64,000 bases of DNA, taken from the NCBI RefSeq assembly GCF_963082655.1, contig NC_081553.1:47117527-47181526 (forward strand). Direction: 5' to 3'. A model generated the notes under the pieces. It did not search any database and was not told the origin of the DNA. It saw only the letters and a program-made list of their open reading frames with translations. Source of the stretch: Stomoxys calcitrans. Taxonomy: Eukaryota > Arthropoda > Insecta > Diptera > Muscidae. The position numbers were made by a program, and so were the translations under genes. Below are positions 1 through 10,339 of the stretch, in pieces (within the stretch, counting starts at the first letter, position 1; every line of letters begins with the position of its first letter).

Positions 1-893
1 TAAGTTCTGTTATGCTATTGGAGCTATATCAAGTTATAGTCCGATGCGGATCATAAATGAATGCTGAACATTGTAGAAGTCATTGAGTAATATTTCAGTT
101 CATTCGGATAAGAATTGCGCCTTGTAGGGGCTCAAGAAGCAAAATCGGGAGATAGGTTTATATGAGAGCTGTATCCGGCTTTTGATCGATTCAGACCATA
201 TTAGATATGTTGAGGGTCATGAGAGAAGCCGTTGTACAAAATGTGTGCCAAATCGGATGAGAACTGCGCCATCTAGAGGCTCAAGAAGTCATTATCCTTG
301 ATCGGTTTAAATGGCAGCCATATCAAGTTATGTACCGATTTGCGCCAAACTTGACAATGTTATTGGAAGTCGTAACAAAACACCTCATGCTAAATTTCAG
401 CAAAATCGGATGAGAATTGCGCCCTCTAGAGGCCCAAGAAGTTATTATCCTTGATCGGTTTATATGGCAGCTATATCAGGTTATGTACCGATTTGCGCCA
501 TACTTGACAATGTTATTGGAAGTCGTAACAAAACACCTCATGCTAAATTTCAGCCAAATCGGAATAGAATTACGACCTCTAGAGGCTCAAGAAGTCAAGA
601 TCCAAGATCGGTTTAAATGGTAGCTATATCAAAACATGGACCGATATGGCCCATTTACAATCCCAACCGGCCTACACTTAAGAGAAGCATATGTGCACAA
701 TTTAAAATTTCAATAGCTTTACTCCTTCAAAAGTTAGCGTGCTTTCGACAGACGGACGGACGGACATGGCTAGATCGACTTAAAATATCATGACGATCAA
801 GAATATATGTACTTTATGGGGTCTTGGACAAATTTTTCGAGGAGTTACAAACAGAATGACGAAATTAGTATACCCCCATCCTATGGTGGAGGC
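1..893 (-). mobile_element. Helentron (DINE-1-like) type B, 3' part cut by window edge
   Basis: The copy reads on the minus strand. Its 5' leader is at the right end, where an inverted type-B start (TATACCCCCATCCTATGGTGGAG) and the complement of the TATAAAGTATATATATTC and GTCCGTCCGTCC blocks are visible at about 765-893. To the left are tandem units carrying the complement of GATATAGCTGCCATATA and 'CTCTAGAGGCTCAAGAAGTC'. The 3' hairpin lies outside the window. Short open frames here are only repeat translations. Confidence 0.85.
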
Positions 894-908
894 GCAGATA
901 AAGATGTA

Positions 909-1145
909 TTGGGTTGCCCAAAAAGTAATTGCGGATTTTTCATATAGTCGGCGTTGACAAATTTTTTCACAGCTTGTGACTCTGTAATTGCATTCTTTCT
1001 TCAGTCAGTTATCAGCTGTTACTTTTAGCTTGCTTTAGAAAAAAAGTGTAAAAAAAGTATATTTGATTAAAGTTCATTCTAAGTATTATTAAAAATGCAT
1101 TTACTTTCGTTTAAAAAATCCACAATTACCTTTTGGGCAACCCAA
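909..1145 (+). mobile_element. TA-flanked mariner-type MITE, copy 1
   Basis: A 237-bp element bounded by terminal inverted repeats of about 30 bp that start TTGGGTTGCCCAAAAAGTAA. It is flanked by TA at 907-908 and 1146-1147. The interior is non-coding and shared with four other copies here. The TA target and TIR style are those of the Tc1/mariner superfamily; the parent transposase is not in the window. Confidence 0.93.
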
Positions 1146-1168
1146 TAAAAAAGATTATAAATGTTTCA

Positions 1169-2220
1169 TTTTTACACCCTCCACCATAGGATGGGTGTAT
1201 ACTAATCTAGTCATTCCGTTTGTAACACCTCGAAATATTGAACGGCGACCCCATAGAGTATATATATTCTGGATCATCTCGGCATTCTGCGATCTAGCTC
1301 GGTTCGTCCATTCGTCTGTGGAAGCCACGAACACGTAAATCTAGCCGCTTGAAATTTTGCACAACTACTTTTCATGTAGGTCGTGGGGGATTGCAAATGG
1401 GCCATATCAGTTCAGAATTGGATATAGCTCCCATATCAACCGATCTCCAGATTTGACTTCTTGAGCCCCCCGAAGCCCCAATTTTTGTCTGATTATGTGC
1501 AGAAACTTTGCACATAACATTCTGTTATGACTTCCAATAACTGTGCGATGTACGGTCCAAATCGGCCTATAACTTGATATAGCTCCCATATAAACCGATC
1601 TCCCGATTTGACTTCTTGAGCCTTTACAAACCGCAATTTTTGTCCGATTTGGCTCAAATTTTGCACCTAGTATTTTGTTATGACTTTCAACAACTGTGCC
1701 TTGTACGATTCAAATCGGTGTATAACCTGATGTAGCTCCCATATAAACCGATCTCCCGATTTGACTTATTGAGCCCTTATAAGCCGCATTTTACTTACAA
1801 CCTAACTCTCGATCATCCTTGTTCGGTTCCCAGAAGCTTTAATTTTTGCTGGTTTGATAGAAGTTTGGTATGTAGAATAAAATTATGTCCTTCAACTTAA
1901 TTTATGCTGTATAAATATTGGGTTGCCCAAAAAGTAATTGCGGATATTTTAAAAGAAAGTAAATGCATTTTTAATAAAACTTAGAATGAACTTTAATGAA
2001 ATATACTTTTTTTTACACTTTTTTTCTAAAGCAAGCTAAAAGTAACAGCTGATAACTGACAGAAGAAAGAATGCAATTACAGAGTCACAAGCTGTGAAAA
2101 AATTTGAAAAAATTATGAAAAATCCGCAATTACTTTTTGGGCAACCCAATATTTTGCAGAGTCCATGGTGGTGGGTTCCCAAGATTCGGCCCGGCCGAAC
2201 TTAGCACGCTTTTACTTGTT
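1169..2220 (+). mobile_element. Helentron type B, full length, interrupted by a MITE
   Basis: It starts TTTTTACACCCTCCACCAT and carries the leader (GAGTATATATATTCTGGATC). About four internal units follow (GATATAGCTCCCATATAAACC, TTGACTTCTTGAGCC). It ends with the inverted start motif GGTGGTGGG, the hairpin TTCGGCCCGGCCGAA and TTTTACTTGTT. Helentrons are rolling-circle transposons; copies of this kind encode nothing and rely on a Rep/helicase supplied elsewhere. A MITE at 1918-2149 splits the 3' half. Confidence 0.9.
1918..2149 (-). mobile_element. TA-flanked mariner-type MITE, copy 2
   Basis: A 232-bp copy in reverse orientation with the same TIRs, flanked by TA at 1916-1917 and 2150-2151. 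It lies inside the Helentron at 1169-2220, so it inserted later than that copy. Confidence 0.93.
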
Positions 2221-3091
2221 AGATTCTATCCCACTGTGCGTGGTGAGTATCCTAAAATTGATCCGACCAATCCTAATGAGTCCTTACTTGTTATTATTAC
2301 AATTCATTGATCAAACATTTATAAATTTTCCATGCATTATCATACCTTCCTCCTTCCACTGATGACGTAACTAAAAAAAAAGAGTTTATTTTTCAACATT
2401 GTCAAATATTAACTTCTAAACACTTCAATGGCATTGTTTGTCCTATCACATTCATTCACTCATTGTGTCATCTTTGTTGGATACATAAATGATACGAAAT
2501 CCTTCCGCAAGTTTCACTACACCTTATGTTGTCATTTTGGTCATTCAAACGATTGAATGATAGTAAATTGTACCCAACTGACGGCTAAGTAGAGACTCGG
2601 AAACAATAAATTTGGATATGTTTCAATATAACAACCCTAATCTGTCAAAGTTGAATACTCGTCAAGTCATTGTCGTTTAAGTCGAGTAAAGGGATGTCCA
2701 TATTTTAATTTTGTAGGGGAAGTCTGTTATGGTTTCCATTTAGTCAATCAATCAATTTTGAGCACAGAAAATAATGCAATTTGAACTAAATTACCTTTGT
2801 CTAAAGTTTATGTGAAAGTCTCGTTTTAACTATGAAGGAGGTCAAAAAGTTAGCTACGAGAAACAGTTAAACAGTTACATTTTATGGGGAACTGAACAGC
2901 CAACATAATAATTGGGTTTCTGCAAACACCCTTTCACTTAAGTATTATACTGTCCTAACCTATCCGCTTTAAAGTGTAGTGGCAGATTAGTATTCATCGC
3001 GCAAGGACCCGTTAATAGCGTTTTTATTTTATCGATTGTTGTAGAGTCAGTGGATTTTTACAGCGTAATGAACATCTAAGAGATTCGTCAA
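2221..3091. other. Non-repetitive AT-rich spacer
   Basis: About 870 bp with no recognised element and no credible gene. The longest frames are short and have no domain. It may be host intergenic or intronic sequence. Confidence 0.5.
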
Positions 3092-3268
3092 TTTTTATAC
3101 CCACCACCGAAGAATGGGGGTATATTCATTTGGCATTCCGTTTACAACCCATTGAAATATCCATTTCCAATCCTATAAAGTATAAATATTTTGTTGATCA
3201 TCGTAAAACTCTAAGCCTATCTAACCATGTCCGTCCGTCTTTCTGTTGTAATCTCGCCAGGTCTTTAA
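3092..3268 (+). mobile_element. Helentron type A, 5' leader only
   Basis: It has the type-A start TTTTTATACCCACCACCGAAG and the leader with TATAAAGTATAAATATT and GTCCGTCCGTC. It stops where the 3' terminus of the next, oppositely oriented Helentron begins (AACAAGTAAAG). Confidence 0.85.
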
Positions 3269-4692
3269 AACAAGTAAAGATGCATTAAGTTCAGCTGTAC
3301 CGAACGTTCGATGCCCACCACCATGGATATATGCATTTACTACCCTATTTTAATTCAACTCTACCATATCCATATTGGGTCGATCTGGACATGTTTCGTT
3401 CAGGTACAGAGAAGCCTTATACAAGTTATATTGGGTTGCCCAAAAAGTAATTGCGGATTTTTCATATAGTCAGCGCTGACAGCTTGTGACTCTGTAATTG
3501 CATTCTTTCTTCTGTCAGTTATTAGCTGTTACTTTAAGCTTGCTTTAGAAAAAAAGTGTAAAAAAAGTATATTTGATTAAAGTTCATTCTAAGTTTTATT
3601 AAAAATGCATTTACTTCCTTTTAAAAAATCCGCAATTACTTTTTGGGCAACCCAATAGATTAAAATTTTAGAGAAATGCATTATAAATGGGACTTTTATA
3701 AGCGTAACACCTATAACAGCAGATCGAACTAGACAGTACCTATATCCAAATAAGGTATAATGAGCAATTCACTGTTCCAAACTTCATCCAAATCGGGTAC
3801 GCTATTTAAGTCATTAAGACCTGTAATCAGCAGATCGGTCTACATTGGCAGCTATATTCAAATAAGTTCCGCTGTTGACTATACTTGGTTCGGATATTGG
3901 GTGGCCTAATCCATTTCACTATTCCAAATTGAATAATGAATGCGTCTTTTACGCGCCTAAGACCCAAAGCAACAGATCGATCCATATGGCAGCTATATCC
4001 AAATATGGTCTGATATGAACAATACTCGGTTCGAATATAGAGTTGCCATGTCCCACTCACTGTTTCAAATTTCAGAGAAATCTAGTGATATATGTGGCTT
4101 TTATAGACATATGTCCGTGTATCAGCCGATCGGTCTATGTGGCAGTTAAATCCAAATATGGTCCGATCTGACCCATACTTCTTTCGAATATTAGGATTCA
4201 TACTGCAACTCACTGTTCAGTGAAATCGGACAATAAATGCGGTTTTTATGGACCCTTTAAGACCCTGAATTCGCAAATTGATCTATACGACTACATATAT
4301 TGCGTGATATGGACCAGATTCGGTTTGAATATCAAGGGCCCTAGTAAAACTCACTGTTCCAAACTTCAGCGAAATCCGATCGCCCGATCCGCCTTTTATG
4401 AGCTCAAAACCCTAAATCAGAACTTCAATCTATATGGCGGATATATAAATGTGATCCAATTTAGCTCATTCAAGAACTTAAAGAAATACGTATCTGTGCA
4501 AAATTTCAGATCATAATCTCAATTTTTGAAGGCTGTAGAGTGATAACAGCTGACAGGCGCACGGTATCGTTTAATCATCGCAGAAAGTAATGATATTCCG
4601 CAATAAATATGCTTTGTAGGGTCGGAATGTGATATTTCGATGCGTTGCAAATGGAATGAACCACCGCTATCCTATGGTGGTGGGTACAAAAA
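3269..4692 (-). mobile_element. Helentron type A, full length, interrupted by a MITE
   Basis: On the minus strand the 3' terminus is at 3269 (AACAAGTAAA, degenerate hairpin, then CCCACCACCATGG). Internal units carry TATGGCAGCTATATCCAAAT, and the leader and inverted start (CCTATGGTGGTGGGTA) end at about 4692. The copy is diverged: the hairpin is imperfect and one GTCCGTCC block is reduced. The MITE at 3431-3655 is nested in it. Confidence 0.85.
3431..3655 (+). mobile_element. TA-flanked mariner-type MITE, copy 3
   Basis: A 225-bp copy with TIRs TTGGGTTGCCCAAAAAG, flanked by TA at 3429-3430 and 3656-3657. It is slightly shorter than its sisters because of a small deletion next to the left TIR. 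Confidence 0.93.
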
Positions 4693-5900
4693 GAGATATT
4701 GAGCGGAAACTTTGCACACATCCTTTTTTGTCCATAGGTATAGGTTAACTTTGAAGGGCTATAGCGAACTGTATCTTGATATAGCCCCCCCCCAATAGAC
4801 CGAACTGAAATGAAAGGTTTTCGGGAACAGAAGAAGAATATGGTGTCAAAATTTGGATCCAAGTATCGAGGGCGTTGGCCCAAGAGTACCGCCCAAAATA
4901 AAAAGTGGACCTATCGCTATAATATAGGACTCCAATGAAAGGTATTCAGGAGTAAAGTATGAATATGATATTAAAAATTAGATCCAAGTATCTAGGGAGC
5001 AGTCCCAAGCCCAAAACCGTCCCAAAAGTACCGCCCAAAATCAAAGTGAACCGTTCGGTATAATATGGGACTCAAATGAAAGGTATTCGGAAGTAGAATA
5101 TGAATATGATGTCAAAAATTTAATCCAAGTACCTAGGGTGCCACCTCTAGCCTAAAACCGCACCAAAATATCGGCCCTAAATCAAAAGTAAAGCGATCAG
5201 GACAATATGGGACACCAATGAGAGGTATTTGAGAGTAGAGTACGAGTATGATTATCGAATATTAAAAATTGGGTGTAAGTACCAAGGGAGCCGCACCAAA
5301 ACCAGAACCGTCCCAAGTGGGCATATTAGACGAATGTGATGTTATGGGAATCAAATTAATGATATTCGCGAGTTGACTACGAATATGGTATTGAAAATCT
5401 GGTTCAAGTGGTTGCCTACCCCACAAAACACTTTCCAAAATGTGAATATTTGTCAATCATGGCTATATGGAGTTCAATAAAAGGTATTTGGTAGTAGATA
5501 AACAAATTATGCTGAGCAGATACATATGGTAGTAATTAAAGAAACTTATTTTTCGCTTGGCGCTAATACACGCACAGCAGAGCGGGAGCGGGTACAGTTA
5601 GTTTATGTGCATATTTAAGTTCTTGGGACCATAAAAGACGCATTTATTGAAAGATTTTGGTGAAATTAATGTTAGCTGGCTATTCGACATCCGTGCTTTA
5701 TATGGCCCAGATCGGTCTATACTTAGATATAGCTGTTATATATATATAGATCTCCCGACTAAAGGTCTATTGGCCACAAAAAGCGCATTTATTACCCAAT
5801 TTCCCTGAACAGTTGTATTATACCCTTGGCACAAACAGTTGCATTATACCCCTATTAATTTCTTCGCAATATAATGTATATCGGACTATATGTCTTGGAT
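4693..5900 (+). mobile_element. Composite Helentron: A leader, reversed C array, A units
   Basis: It begins inside the type-A leader (GATATTGAGCGGAAACTTTGCAC, GTCCATAGG.AGGTTAA, ATAGCCCCCCCCC at 4786-4796). It then passes into an array of about 120-bp type-C units in reverse orientation (about 4806-5490) and returns to type-A units (GATCGGTCTATA, CATAAAAGACGCATTTATT) at about 5620-5900. The 5' start and 3' hairpin are missing. The same order occurs on the other strand at 23.8-26.8 kb. Confidence 0.65.
4806..5490 (-). repeat. Type-C tandem repeat array (about 115-125 bp unit)
   Basis: About six diverged units of the pattern 'GGGACTCCAATGAAAGGTAT .. GTAGAGTATGAATATGATAT .. GATCCAAGTATCTAGGG .. 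GTACCGCCCAAAATCAAA'. Arrays at 25.2-26.5 and 29.5-31.3 kb are the same family on the plus strand. Short frames across it are fortuitous. Confidence 0.8.
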
Positions 5901-5988
5901 AGTAAATAGTGTTAGACCCATCGACGTACAATGCAAGTTTACTCCAGACCATATTTCGATATAGCTACTATTGTTTTATAAATGGTGT

Positions 5989-6544
5989 ACAAATCACAGG
6001 ACTTAATGAGAACCTAAATGTAAAGAGGTTAATAAAAGGTAATGTTTTAGCTATTATCTTCTTGGCAACACTAGTTCAACAGCTCACGCACGTTTCATGT
6101 TTTGTTTCACTGTCAAACATTTTAAGTTTGGTCTATAATTTAACCATGAATCGTCTTACAAACCCACAACCCTTACAAATTATTGAAATTTATTATGAAA
6201 AAATTTCACCACACACTTCTTCCATTTTACAACGAAGCTCATTTTTGGCTTAATGGATACGTAAATACAAATCACAGGACTTAATGAGAACCTAAATGTA
6301 AAGAGGTTAATAAAGGGCAATGTTTTTGATATTATCTTCTTGGCAACACTGGTTCAAAAAGCTCAAGCACATTTCATGTTTTGTTTCACTGTCAAACATT
6401 TTAAGTTTGGTCTATAATTTAACCATGAATCGTCTTACAAACCCACAACCCTTACAAATTATTGAAATTTATTATGAAAAAATTTCACCACACACTTCTT
6501 CCATTTTACAACGAAGCTCATTTTTGGCTTAATGGATACGTAAA
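5989..6544 (+). repeat. 278-bp direct tandem duplication spanning flank and mariner 5' end
   Basis: Bases 5989-6266 and 6267-6544 are nearly identical. The unit holds about 46 bp of flanking DNA (ACAAATCACAGGACTTAATG), the left TIR, the start codon region of the transposase and the deletion junction, and ends at ..TACGTAAAT. Only a few substitutions separate the copies, so the event is younger than the insertion. Confidence 0.93.
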
Positions 6545-7205
6545 TAACCAGAATTGTCGAGTTTGGAGTGAAGATCATTCAGGAGCATTGCAAGAGCTAC
6601 CAATGCATCTACAAAAAGTCACAGTTTGGAGTGGTTTATGTTCTGTTGGCATCATTGGGTCGTACTTCTTCAAAGATGGTATGAATCGTAAAGCACCTGT
6701 GGTGAGCGCTACCGTGAGGTGTAATCCAACTTTTTTTGCCCAAAATGCAAGAGCTTGACATGCGTGACATGTGGTTTCAAGAAGACGGTGCCACATGCCA
6801 ACCAGCGCTCGCAATAATGGACTTTTTGAGAGGCGAGTTCGGTGAACCTTTTATTTTACATTCGGGACCGGTCAATTGGCCGCCTACATCGTGCGATTTA
6901 ACACCTTTAGACTATTTTTTGTGGGGCTATGTTCAAGCTCATGTCTATACAGACAAGCCCGCTTCAATAGACGCATTGGAAGACAACATTGAAGCATTTA
7001 TTCCTGAGATACCGGCCGAAATGTTGGAAAGAGTATGCCAAAATTGGACTAAGCGGATGGACCAACATTTACATGAAATAATCTTCAAGCATTAAACTAC
7101 ATGGACCTTACCATCGATTCAAATAAAGATGTCATGCTTTTTTTCTAAATTTTATGTTTTTTTGTTTTTGAAAAACTTTACTATAGCTCTTAAAAAATTA
7201 CCCTT
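6035..7205 (+). mobile_element. Internally deleted mariner-superfamily element, copy 1
   Basis: The left TIR (degenerate AAAGGTAATGTTTTAGCT; second copy at 6313) pairs with the right TIR (AGCTCTTAAAAAATTACCC) ending at 7205, with TA at 6033-6034 and 7206-7207. The element keeps the transposase start (MNRLTNPQ..) fused to the EAHFWLNGY region. Most of the N-terminal half, with the DNA-binding helices and the first catalytic Asp, is deleted. Confidence 0.88.
6425..7095 (+). pseudogene. Mariner-superfamily transposase pseudogene (DD41D-like)
   Basis: The protein begins MNRLTNPQPLQII and jumps across the internal deletion into EAHFWLNGYVNNQNCRVW. It continues through LPMHLQKVTVWSGL and GIIGSYFFKDG, then needs a frame change to reach KMQELDMRDMWFQEDGATC. 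The last frame ends with NWTKRMDQHLHEIIFKH at 7095. In IS630-Tc1-mariner transposases the second and third catalytic acidic residues lie in the motifs seen here as QEDGAT and TPLDYFLWGY. They are separated by 41 residues, matching the DD41D (rosa-type) class. The first Asp is lost at the deletion junction, so no active enzyme can be made. Class assignment is by motif reading only. Confidence 0.85.
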
Positions 7206-7470
7206 TATTGGGTCTATTTAAAAATCAAATTCATACACGACGCCCAATTACCTTCAGGGGAGTTCAATATAGTGCGAATTAGACCTTGGGGTGTGTTTTT
7301 GACCGTACCAAAATTTTGCCATTGACTTTGTATTCAAGTTCTCAATATCTCTTATTTTAGACTCACATTATGCTGATTATCTTACATGTCTATTGGCAGG
7401 TGTGGCGATCCCCTGGTTTCTTGACACCATTTTTTACCAGATTCTTGTGTTTGGGTAAGCATATCTGTGT

Positions 7471-7800
7471 TACGCGGAGGCCACCGGAGTGCAGAGGTTA
7501 GCGTGTCCGCCTCTGACGCTGAACGCGTGGGGTCCTAGCGAGAACGTGAGAAAAATTTGCAGCTGTGATTGTTCCCTCCTAATGCTGGGGACATTTGTGA
7601 AGAACTATGTCATGTAATAACATCTCCCCAAAGAGGTGTAGCACTGCGGCACGCCATTCGGACTCAGCTATAAAGAGGAAACGTCTTATCATTGAGATTA
7701 AACTTCAATCAGACAGCACTCATTGATGTGTGAAAGTTTGCTCCTGTTCCTTAATGGAATATTTATGTGCAAGTTTGCATATCCGGGTTATCTATATGGC
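7471..7800 (+). mobile_element. tRNA-derived SINE, copy S1
   Basis: The tRNA-like head runs GGAGGCCACCGGAGTGCAG..GTTAGCGTGTCCGCC, with a damaged B box (GGGTCCTAGCG instead of GGTTCGAATCC). The shared body follows: CCCTCCTAATGCTGG, CCAAAGAGGTGT, CGGCACGCC, ATTGAGATTAAACTTCAATC. The 3' end is GTTCCTTAATGGAATATT..TTTGCAT. Such SINEs are Pol III transcribed and copied by a LINE RT in trans. Confidence 0.9.
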
Positions 7801-7804
7801 GTTT

Positions 7805-8700
7805 TTCAAAATGGATACTTATTAAGGACTATTGTGTGATTTCAAGAGCCACATGGACAAATTTAAGGTTATCTCATTTCATTTATCTTCACTATTGTTA
7901 AGTTTAAATTCACGTTTCACAATTTAAATTTCATTTTCGAATTGCTTCATATATCAAAACCCACTCAGAATATTTGCAAGAAGTACTTTAGCAAAGTCCT
8001 AACAATATTGAATAATAAAACTTTTTCTCCACCATATGGATGTCGATATTAAATTCCTAACTTATAGGGCATGGTAAGGAGCCATTCTGCCTCGCAGCCA
8101 CTAAGGCAGAGACATATTTAAACCCTGGAAATGTATTCTTATGCAATTTTCTCGTTATATGTAAAGTACCAAGAAAATGCCGATAAATGGAAAAAAAAAA
8201 CTCCCTCTCTCTCTCACTGAATGACGCGTGTGGGTGTGTGTTTGTATGTGTGTGTGCACAACAAAATGGCAAAATAAACTTTAACAAGAAAATTTATACA
8301 ATAAAAACCCACAAGAATACAAATTATCCAAAAGCCACAAAATGGAGTTTCTTGTCGAACACCCCCGCACAAATACAACTGCCACAATCAAACACACAGC
8401 CACACTCACAACCGAGAATGCATGTAAATGTCCTTATGCTGGTAGACCTCGGCCATAAATTCAAATGGAAGCAAATAGTACTGTGCATACACTTATGAGA
8501 CAAACAGTAGGGAGAAAAACTATGGAGCATTTCAGAAATGATACAACCAAATTTCGTATCTCTAATCTAAAATGTTTAGTTCTAAAATTTAAAGTGGTCA
8601 TATCTTCTGAGGTGGGGCTCATAGCGCAAAAGAAGTTTCTTGGCGATACCTCCCAAAAATTAAGCATGAAACACGCCAAAAAAAATAATTTAAGTTTTAA
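7805..8700. other. Spacer with simple-sequence tracts
   Basis: Apparently unique DNA with a CT tract (8200-8217), a GT-rich tract (8229-8258) and CA-rich stretches (8385-8410). Overlapping frames on both strands are low-complexity shadows. No gene is supported. Confidence 0.5.
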
Positions 8701-9169
8701 TTATGAAAAATAAATCGAAAACTGTCAGTTTGGAGATTTTATGCTTTCTCAGCCCCAGGATAATCGAGGTCCTGTTTCGCGAAATATTGGACCACAGGGC
8801 CCTTGACACCCTATCACCTACAGTACCAGCCCACGTGCCATTATCGTAGAACTCGTCCACCCTATGAAGAAGTTTGCACTGTGGAGGTAGCACTGATTCC
8901 ATAGCAATATCTACGACAGCGTCTATTACTGACCAGCTCATCGTCCTCTTAGTTCCTCGCCACAGCTTGATGGCCTTGGACCCAGCAAAACCTGCCAGAC
9001 TTTCCTATGGTTTGAAGAATCTCTTTGCGCTTTAGAACATTACCAGTTTTGACCTCACGCGCTCCGACGCCAGAGCCTTCAGCACCGCCTGCCTGTCCAT
9101 GTATATCGTGACAATCTGATCGGGCCGTCGGTCTTCCGCATGAACATCGTCTACAGTGGCTCTAGGATT

Positions 9170-9309
9170 CCCCGATTGCAAGGAATCCAATGACATCTTC
9201 TGCTCCAGTAGTCCCATCCGTGTATACCAGGGGTCCTTCCTGCAACCCCTGGTATACACGGATGGGACTACTGGAGCAGAAGATGTCATTGGATTCCTTG
9301 CAATCGGGG
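9170..9309. repeat. Perfect palindrome: 65-bp arms, 10-bp spacer
   Basis: Bases 9170-9234 are the exact reverse complement of 9245-9309; the spacer is CCTTCCTGCA. The minus strand of the left arm encodes the RNase H YTDG motif in its expected place, so the right arm is the inverted extra copy. Confidence 0.97.
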
Positions 9310-9414
9310 TGTCTCCAAACCAGATATCCCTTTTCGGGAAAACGACTTCAAACCCATTAACAAGGAAGGACACACTTTCTTCGCACCTCATATAGCAAGG
9401 CACCACGCGGCAAC

Positions 9415-10005
9415 GCCATCCCCCCGGAAAACAGAGGAATGGCCAAAGTTAGAGGAGCGCTATATACCTGACTGACTCTGTCCAATGGCGACCTTTGTTA
9501 TCACACACCCAAGATCCATAATGGCATTCAACGCCTAACTTGGGGCACTTGTCCTTGCAGCAGAGATAACCATCGCCACGGTACCCTGTCCCTTCTCGAT
9601 TATCCTGCGAACGGCACAATTGTCAAGAGCTTTGTGCCATAGCAATAACTATGGACGAGAATTGGTCGAATGACAACATCCAAAAACATCCGGCAACAAC
9701 ATACACCCGGAAAACATAAGACAGACCAAACGTAGAGGAGCGCCATGTACCTGACCCACTCAGTTTCATCGCGACCTTTGTTTCTACACACCCAACTTAT
9801 ATCGCAAAGGCATAACATCGACAATGGCATTCAGGGCCTAACTTTGGGCACTTCCTCTTGCAGCAGAGATAAGCATAGGCGCGGTACCCTGTGCCTTCTC
9901 AATGATCCTGCGAAGGGCACAATTGTCCAGAGCTTAGTGCCACAGCAGATAACCATAGGTGAGAATTGACCAAATGACCGCCGTAAACATCCAAAGCACC
10001 GTCCC
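9415..10005 (-). repeat. Diverged tandem duplication inside LINE-IV (283-303 bp offset)
   Basis: Segments starting at about 9415 and about 9707 share blocks such as GAGGAGCGC, CGACCTTTGTT, GCAGCAGAGATAA, CGGTACCCTGT and GGCACAATTGTC. The offset rises from 283 to 303 bp because of indels. By eye the copies are clearly older than other duplications in the window. Confidence 0.8.
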
Positions 10006-10339
10006 CGGCCTTAACCCTCAACTCCTTTCTATAGAAATGCGAAGGAGTAGAGCGCATTCAGTACCCTTTTAACCATTTCTTTGACGTTTCTTTTCCAAAT
10101 TAGTTTCTGGTCAAAAATCACAAGCACTTGGCCTCCGAAGAGATCAGTAGCTCCACCCCATCCAGAATAGGTCCTTTAAAAACACCCAGTTTTCTCATCC
10201 TGGTGAAAAGCAACACTTCAGTCTTTCTAGGATTTTTGCCATGCCCGTTGGCCTTGGTCCATCCGTACAGCTTTCTCAAAGCTCCCTGAATGAGGTCTGT
10301 AATAGTACAGAGGCCCTGTAATAGTACAGGGGCGCAAAA

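Larger units (their letters stand above)
8705..10335 (-). pseudogene. LINE-IV: decayed non-LTR retrotransposon (RT C-terminus and RNase H)
   Basis: The minus strand encodes, from 10335 downward, the end of an RT domain (ALRKLYGWTKANG..NPRKTEVLLFTR, then VELLISSEAKCL). After a region duplicated in tandem (about 9415-10005) come RNase H pieces: VYTDG near 9225 and, in another frame, IYMDRQAVLKALAS near 9090-9120. The order and the spacing of about 45 residues fit the RNase H domain carried by I/R1-group LINEs. Frameshifts and stops interrupt every part, and a 65-bp palindrome disrupts the RNase H. It abuts LINE-I at 10340 in the opposite orientation. Confidence 0.75.

Noticed and set aside
8187..8713. 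Overlapping frames on both strands near 8.2-8.7 kb
   Set aside because: Simple-sequence CT/GT tracts and chance open frames. No domain and no consistent coding strand.
9156..9395. A plus-strand gene with VYTDGTTG
   Set aside because: The motif on the plus strand comes from the inverted arm of the palindrome. The native RNase H reading is on the minus strand of the left arm.
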